DNA of 12,570 nt, taken from positions 1-12,570 of the forward strand of contig JBCCLI010000175.1 in NCBI GenBank assembly GCA_039026975.1, given 5' to 3'. The notes below the pieces were generated by a model, which saw nothing but the letters and a program-made list of their open reading frames with translations, was not told where the DNA came from and did not search any database. The translations under genes and the position numbers were made by a program. Positions 1 through 6,726 of the stretch are shown one piece after another (position 1 is the stretch's first letter; every line of letters begins with the position of its first letter). The stretch is from JBCBKZ01 sp039026975. Lineage in GTDB: Bacteria > Bacteroidota > Bacteroidia > J057.

Positions 1-19
1 CTCACGAATACTTTTGGTA

Positions 20-54
20 ATCAATATTCGTGTTTACTAGTGCATTCGTGGCTT
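20..54. repeat. Intergenic direct repeat, copy 1
   Basis: This 35-bp unit matches the one at 101-135 with three mismatches; both end in GTGCATTCGTGGCTT. Inside the unit the word ATTCGTG or a close variant recurs about every 10 bases. Its first part also pairs with CACGAATA at 3-10 (TATTCGTG at 25-32, 8 bp perfect), so a hairpin is possible at 3-32. Dispersed repeats with this ATTCGTGGC flavour are, as I recall, common in intergenic DNA of environmental Bacteroidota; that is memory, not a search result. Confidence 0.75.
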
Positions 55-100
55 ACATGTCAGGGGAGAATTTTACCAAGAATCCACTCAATCTCTAAGG

Positions 101-135
101 ATCAATATTCGTGTTAATTGGTGCATTCGTGGCTT
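101..135. repeat. Intergenic direct repeat, copy 2
   Basis: Second copy of the 35-bp unit, starting 81 bp after the first. The spacing DNA (55-100) is not repeated. The two copies lie downstream of the minus-strand HupE-like gene, outside any convincing reading frame. Nothing in them resembles a CRISPR repeat, because there are only two units and they are internally periodic. Confidence 0.75.
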
Positions 136-191
136 TCAGTTGAGAGTTTCTTGGCTAAGTCAGGTAATGTAAGATTTACTATTCTCCAGAT

Positions 192-776
192 CTACCAAAT
201 CTTATTCTCCAAAATAAAAATTAAGGACATGCCAGCAGCAGCTCCTGAAATAAATAGGCTCCACTCACGATGCTTGACACCCAGTTTATCTACAATCACA
301 TAGGCTATAATGATGATAAAGAATACAACCAAAATTTGGCCTAGCTCAATGCCAATATTAAAGCCTAGCAAAGGCATGAGTACAGAGGAAGAATCCATTA
401 ACAGTGCCTTGAAATAGTTAGAAAAGCCCATCCCGTGAATAAAGCCGAAGAACAAAGCCATGGCGTAGTTCTTATTCATCTTACCGCCTACTTCAGCCGG
501 ATTTGTACCGATGACATTATTTAAGGCGGTTAAGAAAATGGTAACGGGGATGAGAAATTCTATGATGTTTGAGGGGATGGTAACTATATCCAGGGACGAC
601 AAAACCAGGGTAACACTATGCCCAATGGTAAAGGCCGTTACTAGCACAAGAATGCTTTTCCACTGATGTATTCTATAAATGGCGCATAGGGCCACCAGGA
701 ACAGCATGTGGTCATATCCAGCAAAATCAGAGATATGGTCGAAGCCCAACTTGATGTAAAACCCAAATGAATCCAT
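192..776 (-). CDS. HupE/UreJ_2-family membrane protein
   Basis: A 194-residue polytopic inner-membrane protein, about six hydrophobic segments. It carries the histidine and acidic landmarks of the HupE/UreJ_2 family: GFDHI near residue 11, YDHMLFL at 21-27, FTIGHSVTL at 49-57, FGFIHGMGFS at 110-119 and FNIGIELGQ at 139-147. Classical HupE/UreJ proteins are linked to nickel uptake. This second subfamily is widespread in Bacteroidota and its substrate is not established, so transition-metal transport is an inference from the conserved His/Asp residues. Its ATG follows the stop of the upstream DUF6702 gene after one base (TGA-T-ATG), which implies translational coupling. No urease or hydrogenase genes are in view. 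It is the last gene of the three-gene minus-strand run. Confidence 0.88.
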   Translation of the reverse strand: MDSFGFYIKLGFDHISDFAGYDHMLFLVALCAIYRIHQWKSILVLVTAFTIGHSVTLVLSSLDIVTIPSNIIEFLIPVTIFLTALNNVIGTNPAEVGGKMNKNYAMALFFGFIHGMGFSNYFKALLMDSSSVLMPLLGFNIGIELGQILVVFFIIIIAYVIVDKLGVKHREWSLFISGAAAGMSLIFILENKIW

Positions 777-777
777 A

Positions 778-1296
778 TCAAAACTGTAATTGGTGAACAG
801 GTTTTTTCTTATCCAGCATCAAACTTTTTGACTTATCATCCACATGCACATAGATGATGTTATTCTGATCAAAAAATAAGTCGGTAAAGACGGCATTTTT
901 GATTTCCAGAGATGTCAAGGATGTGGTTTGGGGGTATTCGAAGTACACCCAAAGGGCGGTATTGTCCCCTTCCCCTTTTAAGTTCTTACGCTTAATTTGA
1001 AGATCCACCTTTTTGCCATTCACACTGACATAGAAATATTGATTTAGATAGTCCAGTAGTAGTTTATTTGCTTTAGCCGACTCATTGGGCTGACAAAAAG
1101 CGAGCTCCTTACTATCAGGATCAAAGACGAGGGCTTCATTCACATCTGTCAGAAATAGCTTGAGGTTAATTGTTAATCGCTGCTTTTGGGAGGAATACTC
1201 AATCTCACATAAAGATAACCTCAGCGGATGAGTATTCCCCAAGTCAGCTCCCCCCCACATCATGAGGGGAACAAATAATCGTAAGAGGATCATCAT
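778..1296 (-). CDS. DUF6702-family exported protein
   Basis: A 172-residue protein with a short hydrophobic N-terminus (about residues 1-18) that is probably a signal peptide, followed by HPLRLSLCEIEYSSQKQRL. The HPL...CEIEY opening and the later pattern of beta strands fit DUF6702, a family of unknown function that in Bacteroidota often sits directly before a HupE/UreJ_2 gene, as here. The gene starts with two consecutive ATG codons (1296 and 1293), so the exact start is uncertain by one residue; no strong Shine-Dalgarno sequence is visible. It begins 18 bp after the dipeptidase stop and is followed one base later by the HupE-like gene. A periplasmic or surface-exposed partner of the membrane protein is the natural inference. 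No catalytic motif was recognised. Confidence 0.82.
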   Translation of the reverse strand: MMILLRLFVPLMMWGGADLGNTHPLRLSLCEIEYSSQKQRLTINLKLFLTDVNEALVFDPDSKELAFCQPNESAKANKLLLDYLNQYFYVSVNGKKVDLQIKRKNLKGEGDNTALWVYFEYPQTTSLTSLEIKNAVFTDLFFDQNNIIYVHVDDKSKSLMLDKKKPVHQLQF

Positions 1297-1314
1297 AGGA
1301 TATGCGACTTATGC

Positions 1315-2571
1315 CTACGCTTCAGCTTGTATCTTCTCAGCAACAGCCTGAACTTCCTTAAATACGCGGATTAGGTTGCCACCCCAGATCTTTTCGATCT
1401 GCTCCTCTGTGTATCCACGCTCTACCAACTCAATGGTGATATTCATTACTTCACTGGCATCGAATACCCCTTCGATTCCACCACCACCATCAAAATCACA
1501 TCCTATCCCTACATGGTCAATTCCAGCAACTTGCACAATGTGATCAATATGGTCAGCCACGTGCTCTACGGTTGCTGGAGGAGAAGGGAACTTCTCGTTT
1601 AGTTCCTGGAAGGCTTTTCTGGCTTCATTACGCTCTTCCTGGTTCATTTCACTGAAGGGCTTCATGTTAGCTCTCATTTCAGCTACAGCAGAATCTCTTG
1701 CCGGATTCTCAGGAGCCGTACGTAGATAATCCGCCAGCATGGTAAGCTGAACCACCCCACCGTTCTCAGCCATGAGCTTCAGCATTTCATCTGTCATGTT
1801 ACGTCTGTGCTCAGTAACCGCACGTGCATTAGAGTGACTCGCGATAATGGGCGCTTTTGAAAGAGCAATAGCATCATAGAATAAGCTGTCATTCCCATGA
1901 GAAACATCCACCATGATCCCTAAACGGTTCATTTCTGCTACCACCTCACCTCCAAAATCACTCAAGCCGCCATGTTCTGGACCCTCAGGATCAGTAGCTG
2001 AATCTGCCAGGTCATTATTAGCTGAGTGAACCAGGGTGATGTATCTTACTCCTTTATCATAATACAGGCTCACATTAGAAATGTCGTTTCCTATGGGGTA
2101 GCCATTCTCTATCCCTATATAGATGGCACGCTTCCCTTCATCTTCCAGGGCATACGCATCATCCGGGTTGAGGGCAAGTCCCACTATGTCATCATTTCTT
2201 TTGGTAGAAACTGCGATGGAATCTATCATTTGCAGACAAAGGTCTTTAGCTCTGCTATGGCCCTCATCATCACGTATATCTTGGGCTACAAAAGCGGCAA
2301 AAAAGATGGCGTCTAGTCCTCCCTCTTTCATACGTGGGTAGTCCACCTTGGAGCCTGATTCATTAGGATCATGCCTTTCAGACATGTCGAAACCAGGCTG
2401 TATCATGCGCAGAGGGGTATCTGCATGTGTATCTACCGTTAACACACGTTCGTGAATATCGAGCGCTTTTTGGGTTAAATCTTCTTCATTGTTGGTTGAA
2501 CTATTCGCACAACCCACAAATAGTGTGACAGTCAGGAATAGGATTGGATAAGTAAGACGTAGGTTTTTCAT
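1315..2571 (-). CDS. Membrane dipeptidase lipoprotein (peptidase M19)
   Basis: A 418-residue M19 (renal dipeptidase) family enzyme that hydrolyses dipeptides with a binuclear zinc centre. The metal and active-site residues can be placed by motif: H49 and D51 in THADTP, E155 in IGIENG, H225 in DVSHG, H246 in ASHSNAR, and D359 in GIGCDFDG. The N-terminus is a lipoprotein signal: a hydrophobic stretch ending FVG-C with the lipidated cysteine at 21, so the mature enzyme should be anchored to an envelope membrane. Length is normal for the family. It is the first gene of a minus-strand run with DUF6702 and HupE-like genes; the pairing of a zinc peptidase with a putative metal transporter is suggestive only. 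A likely promoter lies just upstream (2592-2623). Confidence 0.95.
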   Translation of the reverse strand: MKNLRLTYPILFLTVTLFVGCANSSTNNEEDLTQKALDIHERVLTVDTHADTPLRMIQPGFDMSERHDPNESGSKVDYPRMKEGGLDAIFFAAFVAQDIRDDEGHSRAKDLCLQMIDSIAVSTKRNDDIVGLALNPDDAYALEDEGKRAIYIGIENGYPIGNDISNVSLYYDKGVRYITLVHSANNDLADSATDPEGPEHGGLSDFGGEVVAEMNRLGIMVDVSHGNDSLFYDAIALSKAPIIASHSNARAVTEHRRNMTDEMLKLMAENGGVVQLTMLADYLRTAPENPARDSAVAEMRANMKPFSEMNQEERNEARKAFQELNEKFPSPPATVEHVADHIDHIVQVAGIDHVGIGCDFDGGGGIEGVFDASEVMNITIELVERGYTEEQIEKIWGGNLIRVFKEVQAVAEKIQAEA

Positions 2572-2591
2572 AGGTGTTAGTATTGGAAGTA

Positions 2592-2623
2592 CAATAATAC
2601 CTTCAATTTCTCACATATAACAA
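2592..2623 (-). promoter_or_regulatory. Candidate promoter of the dipeptidase operon
   Basis: Read on the minus strand, TATTATTG (2592-2599) matches the Bacteroidota -7 consensus TAnnTTTG at 7 of 8 positions, and a TTG (2621-2623) lies 21 bp upstream, as expected for the -33 box. Transcription would start close to 2585, giving a leader of about 14 nt before the ATG at 2571. Position fits well; sequence evidence alone is modest. Confidence 0.4.
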
Positions 2624-2748
2624 TATCTGACTTTTCGAAAGGAATGTAGGAGTGGGAGATAGGTAACCTTGAGCAGGATGTGATGTCTGTTAGGAGATAA
2701 TTCTACCCATAGATAGAAGTAATTCGTATATTATAAAAAAGGTGTATC

Positions 2749-2982
2749 ATGAGCATTAGTATACCAGAATCCTATTTGTTAGCTGCGGGAATGACAGAAA
2801 AAGACCTCAAGCTGGAAATAGCCTTAATTTTTTATCAGCGTCAAGCTGTCTCACTTGGGAAGGCGGCTCAATTATCTGAAATGAGCCGTTTTCATTTTCA
2901 GCAGCAAATGAAAGCCCGTAGTATTCCTGTTAACTATGATGTAAATGCATTAATGGAGGATGTAAAAACACTGGGACTTTGA
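2749..2982 (+). CDS. UPF0175-family antitoxin
   Basis: A 77-residue protein of the UPF0175 family. The diagnostic stretch is LGKAAQLSEMSRFHFQQQMK followed by IPVNYDV, which is the helix-turn-helix-like core and the tail motif of this family. Members act as antitoxins and DNA-binding autorepressors paired with PIN-domain (DUF3368) toxins, and that is the arrangement here: the toxin ATG follows the stop after one base (TGA-T-ATG). An AGGTG ribosome binding site (2740-2744) lies 4 bp before the start, stronger than most in the window. The antitoxin looks complete while its toxin is broken. The surrounding DNA is more AT-rich than the flanking operons, consistent with acquisition by transfer. Confidence 0.88.
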   Translation: MSISIPESYLLAAGMTEKDLKLEIALIFYQRQAVSLGKAAQLSEMSRFHFQQQMKARSIPVNYDVNALMEDVKTLGL

Positions 2983-2983
2983 T

Positions 2984-3472
2984 ATGCTAACCGTTATCAG
3001 TGATACCTCAGTGATCAGCAATTTCATCCATTTAAATAGACTTGATATTCTCCACACCCTATATGATCATATTTATCTTCCCCCTTCAGTGTTTGAAGAA
3101 GTGAGGAGGCTACCTGTAAAAAGCCTTTCTCTTTCTGCGTTTCAAGAAGCTGACTGGATAATCGTAAAATCTCCTGTCAACGAGGAACTAGTCGAAAATC
3201 TATTAGCAAAATTGGATAAGGGTGAGGCGGAGGCTATAGTACTAGCTTTAGAACTCAATGCAGATTTTCTACTAGTAGATGAACTTCTTGGTAGGCAAGA
3301 AGCGTAAAAGTATGGCCTTAGTATTATAGGTACGCTTGGAATAATGTTAAAGGCTAAGAAAGAAAGCCTATTAGCTTCTATAAAACCTATGATGGAAATA
3401 TTGATCGATAGAGGTTTTTGGATCAGCAAAGATCTTTACCAAAAGGTGCTAGTTCTTGCAGATGAGGTATAG
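2984..3472 (+). pseudogene. PIN-domain (DUF3368) toxin interrupted by in-frame TAA
   Basis: The open part (2984-3304, 107 residues, TAA at 3305-3307) starts VISDTSVISNF, with the first PIN acidic residue at D7, and continues to LDKGEAEAIVLALE and DFLLVDE, which hold the remaining acidic cluster (around E81/E83 and D94/D99). DUF3368 toxins normally continue for about 50 residues. That continuation is present in the same frame directly after the stop: KYGLSIIGTLGIMLKAKK through RGFWISKDLYQKVLVLADEV, ending at TAG 3470-3472. One nonsense codon therefore splits an otherwise full-length 161-codon gene; a TTA-to-TAA change is one possible single-base cause. Intact relatives are RNA-cleaving toxins. 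The truncated product would lack the C-terminal part of the fold and is probably inactive, unless the stop is read through or is a sequencing error. Confidence 0.88.
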
Positions 3473-3513
3473 CTTGGGAAACTTTCATCTAAAGAAATTC
3501 TTAGTATTGCCTT

Positions 3514-3603
3514 ATGGGTTTAAGTAATTTACTTCACATTATTTCTAATGATATTCTGGCAGCCAACCTACTTGAATTTTATACCCACTCTTATAGGAGT
3601 TAA
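3514..3603 (+). CDS. Possible 29-codon leader ORF
   Basis: A short ORF beginning MGLSNLLHIISNDILAANLL and ending at TAA 3601-3603. It is in the same reading frame as the next gene, separated from it by two in-frame TAA codons (3601-3603 and 3607-3609). It could be a leader peptide, the detached N-terminus of a decayed longer gene, or chance. No convincing ribosome binding site precedes it. Confidence 0.2.
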   Translation: MGLSNLLHIISNDILAANLLEFYTHSYRS

Positions 3604-3618
3604 CATTAATTCGCTCTT

Positions 3619-4233
3619 ATGGGAACAGATAAATTACTATTTGCCAAAAGTGAGGGTTTTAACTTATATGGTTATCATGTTCCAGCTTTTGAGTTGGATC
3701 ATAACAGGTTATTAAAGATTTGGATACAAATCGTTCCCCCTGATCCTGAGTTGTCTGGATATAACTTTAGTAAATACCTTGCAAAATTACTCCAAAAAAA
3801 GAGAATAGTTAATGGCTTATATGTAGATAAGTCTATCCCTTTCGCAGGGAATATCTCCGAAAATAAGATCTTGGAGAAGTTCTATCCTTTAACAGTTGAC
3901 AGGTTTTTACATCGTAGGAAAAATATAAACGAAGAAAGCAGCTCGAAAATAAAATCTGTACTAGGAGTTGAGGGAAAGGATAGAATAAATCGAATGAACT
4001 TTACTAGTAGAAAAGCCTTATCAATCCTTTCAGCGTTTGAAGATTCTACATGTATTTCTTTTGACTATTATGGGCTTGATCACTATGGAGTGCAGAAGAT
4101 AAATTCAATAGTAGAAAGAGAATTACAGAATGGTAAATCTGCTATTGGATTTGATAATCTATACTATTTAGAGAGAAGAGAACCATCAAAATTAGTGAAC
4201 CAAATAATAATAAATGCTAATACAGCCAAATAA
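3619..4233 (+). CDS. Orphan protein, possibly degenerate ABC-ATPase-like
   Basis: A 204-residue soluble protein that I cannot assign to a family. Its order of elements recalls an ABC nucleotide-binding domain. NRLLKIWIQIVPPDPELSG sits where the helix after Walker A would be. Next comes VDKSIPFAGNISENKILEKF in the Q-loop region. RINRMNFTSRKALSILSAF then resembles the signature helix, CISFDYYGLDHYGVQKI resembles Walker B plus D-loop, and NGKSAIGFDNL ends the order. The catalytic parts are missing: no GxxGxGKS/T, no LSGGQ, no Glu after the Walker B Asp, no H-loop His. If related, it would be a pseudo-ATPase or a decayed fragment. The ATG at 3619 is the only in-frame start after the TAA at 3607-3609; a GGAG sits 19 bp upstream, too far for normal use. 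It shares the AT-rich pocket with the broken toxin-antitoxin pair. Confidence 0.6.
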   Translation: MGTDKLLFAKSEGFNLYGYHVPAFELDHNRLLKIWIQIVPPDPELSGYNFSKYLAKLLQKKRIVNGLYVDKSIPFAGNISENKILEKFYPLTVDRFLHRRKNINEESSSKIKSVLGVEGKDRINRMNFTSRKALSILSAFEDSTCISFDYYGLDHYGVQKINSIVERELQNGKSAIGFDNLYYLERREPSKLVNQIIINANTAK

Positions 4234-4272
4234 AATATACACCTCCAGCTGAGCTTTACATATTAATTTAAC

Positions 4273-4322
4273 ACTCGAGGTTAATAGAATTATCTTCCTT
4301 AGAATTAAGGAATCGAGTTTTT
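4273..4322 (+). terminator. Candidate terminator after the orphan gene
   Basis: A perfect 7-bp stem, TTCCTTA (4295-4301) with TAAGGAA (4306-4312) around a GAAT loop, is followed by TCGAGT and a run of T (4318-4322). ACTCGA at 4273-4278 can pair with TCGAGT at 4313-4318, lengthening the structure with a bulge on one side. It lies 40 bp beyond the stop of the plus-strand orphan gene. Confidence 0.5.
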
Positions 4323-4694
4323 ACCTGTCTTCTAACTGGTGAAGTTTAGAAGTTCATTATGAGCAAAATACTAGATCCTCAAGAATACTAGGCTACCAAA
4401 CACCTTCCAAAATCTGCTCTTTATCAATAGCGAAAATGGTTTAGTAGATCAGTAACGGATGGTACAAGCATGACCATTTTATGTATTGTAGGTATTGACC
4501 GCATACTTTCTTCATTTTCAGGTCGGGAAACTAGTAACACCCAGATCTTTATTGGAGAAGTCTAAGACCAACTTCATTTAGCATAGCTATCCGTTCTTTA
4601 TTGCCTTCTTCAGAACTCCATTTTGGTATTCACCCCAAAGCCCTTTGTCTGGCCACTGTAGTGCTATCCTTAAGATATTACATGATCCTATATT
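4323..4694. other. Gene-free, possibly decayed DNA
   Basis: No reading frame with a start codon, plausible length and family resemblance is visible on either strand. Short open stretches exist in several frames, including a plus-strand one in the 4440-4560 region and a minus-strand one without an ATG ending at TAG 4587-4589. None can be assigned. The composition is AT-rich like the accessory genes before it, so this is probably remnant DNA of the same insertion. Confidence 0.5.
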
Positions 4695-4732
4695 CCCTTC
4701 CTGCTGACCATCTGGTTTGAAGGGTCTTTTTT
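4695..4732 (+). terminator. Hairpin with T-run facing the OmpA gene
   Basis: CCCTTC (4695-4700) pairs with GAAGGG (4719-4724), with an inner ACCA/TGGT stem (4707-4710 and 4713-4716), and is followed by TCTTTTTT. The orientation is plus strand. It would stop transcripts from the accessory pocket before they run antisense into the convergent OmpA-family gene. Confidence 0.5.
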
Positions 4733-4749
4733 GTCGTATGCTAACGTAC

Positions 4750-6699
4750 TTACTCCACCTCTATAATCTTAAACTCTGTGCGTCTATTGGCGGCTTTACC
4801 TTCTTCTGTGGCGTTGTCTGCTACCGGCTGGGATTCTCCATAGCCTTTGGCAGTTATTCTGTCGGTAGAGGTGCCACTTTGTAAGAGGTAATCCTTCACT
4901 ACTTCGGCCCTTTTCTGGCTGAGGGACTGGTTGCTGCTAGGGGAGCCTACATCATCCGTATGTCCCTGAATTTCTATGGTCAGGCCGGGATTTTGCTTGA
5001 GGTAGTTGACCAGAAATTGTAGTTCTGCATTAGAGGCTTTCTTCAGTTCATATGAGCCGGATTCAAAGAAAATATTGCTCAATACTACCTGTGCTCCTTT
5101 TTGGATCGGCATAAGGGCTATGGCGAGGTCATAGTAGGTTTCTTCTTCTACCCCTTCCAGAGAGAAGTTTTTGGAGGAGAACAGGTAGCCGGGGGCCTGC
5201 ACTACGGCCGCATAGTTTTTCTCTAAGGGTAAGCTCATTAGAAACTTCCCGTTAATCTTGTCTGAGTAAATATCCCTGATGGTATCTCCCGTAGCCAGGT
5301 CTATCATGCTGATATGCGCATAGACAGGTGTAGTAGTTAGGCTGTCTGAAATGGTTCCCCTTACAAAGGTGGCGAGTTGTGGCCTGATCTTCTGGTCCAT
5401 CTCAAACTCATATAAATCGCTTTTCCCAAAGCCTCCTTCACGTGTAGAGTTAATGAGGGCCAGTTTCCCATTAGAACTCACAAAGATGTTACTTTCATCA
5501 GCTACTGTATTGAGGGGGTAGCCCAGGTTTTTAGGCTTGGTCCACTTGCCTTCCTCAAGCCTGGAAAAGAATAAGTCTTTAGACCCAAAGCCGGGATGAA
5601 AGTCAGAGGAGAAATAGAGGGTTTTTCCATCAGCATGTATGAAAGGAGAGGTTTCTTGGCCTGGCGTATTAATGGGAGCGCCCATGTTTACGGCTGGCGT
5701 CCATTTCCCATTTTCATAGGTACTGTACCAGAGGTCTCTACCACCTACACCTCCTCCCCTGAGTGAGGTAAAGTAGAGGGTTTTCTCATCATGGGATAAA
5801 CAAGGCTGGCTTTCCCAAGCCGTTGTATTGACGGCCGGGCCTATGTTTTCAGGTTCAGACCATGTGTTCCCCTCTCGGTAGGACACATATATATCACAGC
5901 TTCCAAAGCCATCCTCTCTATTACAGGCTGTGTAGAAGATTTTTCTCCCGTCCTGAGAAATAGAAGAAGCTCCTTCATTATAAGGGGTGTTAATAGGAGG
6001 GCCCAGATTTTTAGAAGCAGTCCACTTCCCATCTATTTTCTCACTGAAAAAGAAATCTTCCGGATAATCCCCTAAACGTGGATCATACTTACCTATTCCA
6101 TCAGGTCTTTTAGAGGTGAACAGTAAAAACTGATCATCAGCTGTGAGGAAGGGGAGGTACTCATCTCCAGGCCCATTAATGTCTTCTCCCAGGTTTATGG
6201 GTTCAAAGTCTACGGGATTCTGTACGCCTCTGCTGGCAAACCTGGCTTTCAGATAATTCACGGAGGCTCTGCTTAGGTCTTTTCTCCTTCCTTCTCCCTT
6301 ATCTAAGAAGATGGAATAGGGTTCCAGAGATTTCTCATAATTCTCTGTGTAGAAATAGCTTTCAGCTAAATAGAAGGGGAGGGGTTTAAATAGTCCAGGC
6401 GTTAACTCAGCTACCTTCTCCAAGTGTGGTAAGGCCTCTTCATATTCTTTCAACACATACGCATTGACCCCTATCCTGAAATGGGCATGTGAAAAGTCTG
6501 GTTCTAGGGCGAGCGCCTCTTCATAGGCTTTGATGGCATTTTCCCGATCTCGCCATTGGGTGAATTGTTCTCCTTCTAGGAAGAAATTCAGGGCCTTTTT
6601 AGAAGAAATACCGTAATCGGAAGGTTTAATTTTCTGTGCCTGTAGCGGTATGATACTTAGGCAAACTGTAAGTCCAACGAGCAGAAGAAATATTCTCAT
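4750..6699 (-). CDS. TPR / PD40 propeller / OmpA-family envelope protein
   Basis: A 649-residue exported protein with four parts. A signal peptide ends near IPLQA-Q (residue 21). TPR-like helices span about 35-135 (for example NAIKAYEEALALEPDFSHAH). Five or so PD40/WD40-like propeller repeats span about 165-440, each with the pattern ISQDGRKIFYTA or LSHDEKTLYFTS followed by GGxDLW/Y-type motifs and KNLGxPINT. A carboxypeptidase-regulatory-like beta domain (about 445-535) precedes a C-terminal OmpA-like peptidoglycan-binding domain (541-649) with GHTDDVGS, LSQKRAEVV, GYGESQPV and AANRRTEF. This order is that of PorE, a component of the Bacteroidota type IX secretion system, but the family has many paralogues with other or unknown roles. 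PorE is a lipoprotein and this protein has no proper lipobox (LTV-C at 11-13), so equivalence is not claimed. The gene lies 27 bp after the CYTH gene. Confidence 0.92.
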   Translation of the reverse strand: MRIFLLLVGLTVCLSIIPLQAQKIKPSDYGISSKKALNFFLEGEQFTQWRDRENAIKAYEEALALEPDFSHAHFRIGVNAYVLKEYEEALPHLEKVAELTPGLFKPLPFYLAESYFYTENYEKSLEPYSIFLDKGEGRRKDLSRASVNYLKARFASRGVQNPVDFEPINLGEDINGPGDEYLPFLTADDQFLLFTSKRPDGIGKYDPRLGDYPEDFFFSEKIDGKWTASKNLGPPINTPYNEGASSISQDGRKIFYTACNREDGFGSCDIYVSYREGNTWSEPENIGPAVNTTAWESQPCLSHDEKTLYFTSLRGGGVGGRDLWYSTYENGKWTPAVNMGAPINTPGQETSPFIHADGKTLYFSSDFHPGFGSKDLFFSRLEEGKWTKPKNLGYPLNTVADESNIFVSSNGKLALINSTREGGFGKSDLYEFEMDQKIRPQLATFVRGTISDSLTTTPVYAHISMIDLATGDTIRDIYSDKINGKFLMSLPLEKNYAAVVQAPGYLFSSKNFSLEGVEEETYYDLAIALMPIQKGAQVVLSNIFFESGSYELKKASNAELQFLVNYLKQNPGLTIEIQGHTDDVGSPSSNQSLSQKRAEVVKDYLLQSGTSTDRITAKGYGESQPVADNATEEGKAANRRTEFKIIEVE

Positions 6700-6726
6700 A
6701 ACTGGTTAACGATCTCTAGCTGAAAT

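Noticed and set aside
1..135. CRISPR array
   Set aside because: There are only two units, they are internally periodic, and no cas gene is nearby.
118..303. A 61-codon plus-strand frame starting in the repeat region
   Set aside because: It overlaps the 3' end of the HupE-like gene on the other strand and starts inside an intergenic repeat.
2026..2341. Two plus-strand frames opposite the dipeptidase
   Set aside because: They are shadows of a well-supported M19 gene on the other strand.
3142..3429. Minus-strand 95-codon frame opposite the toxin gene
   Set aside because: It is antisense to both halves of the PIN toxin, whose family match is clear.
4587..4755. Minus-strand open stretch reading RPFKPDGQQEGNIG and LWGEYQNGVLKKAIKNG
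   Set aside because: It reads like protein but has no start codon, overlaps the end of the OmpA-family gene in another frame, and matches no family I know. It could be a gene remnant, but that is not supported enough to list.
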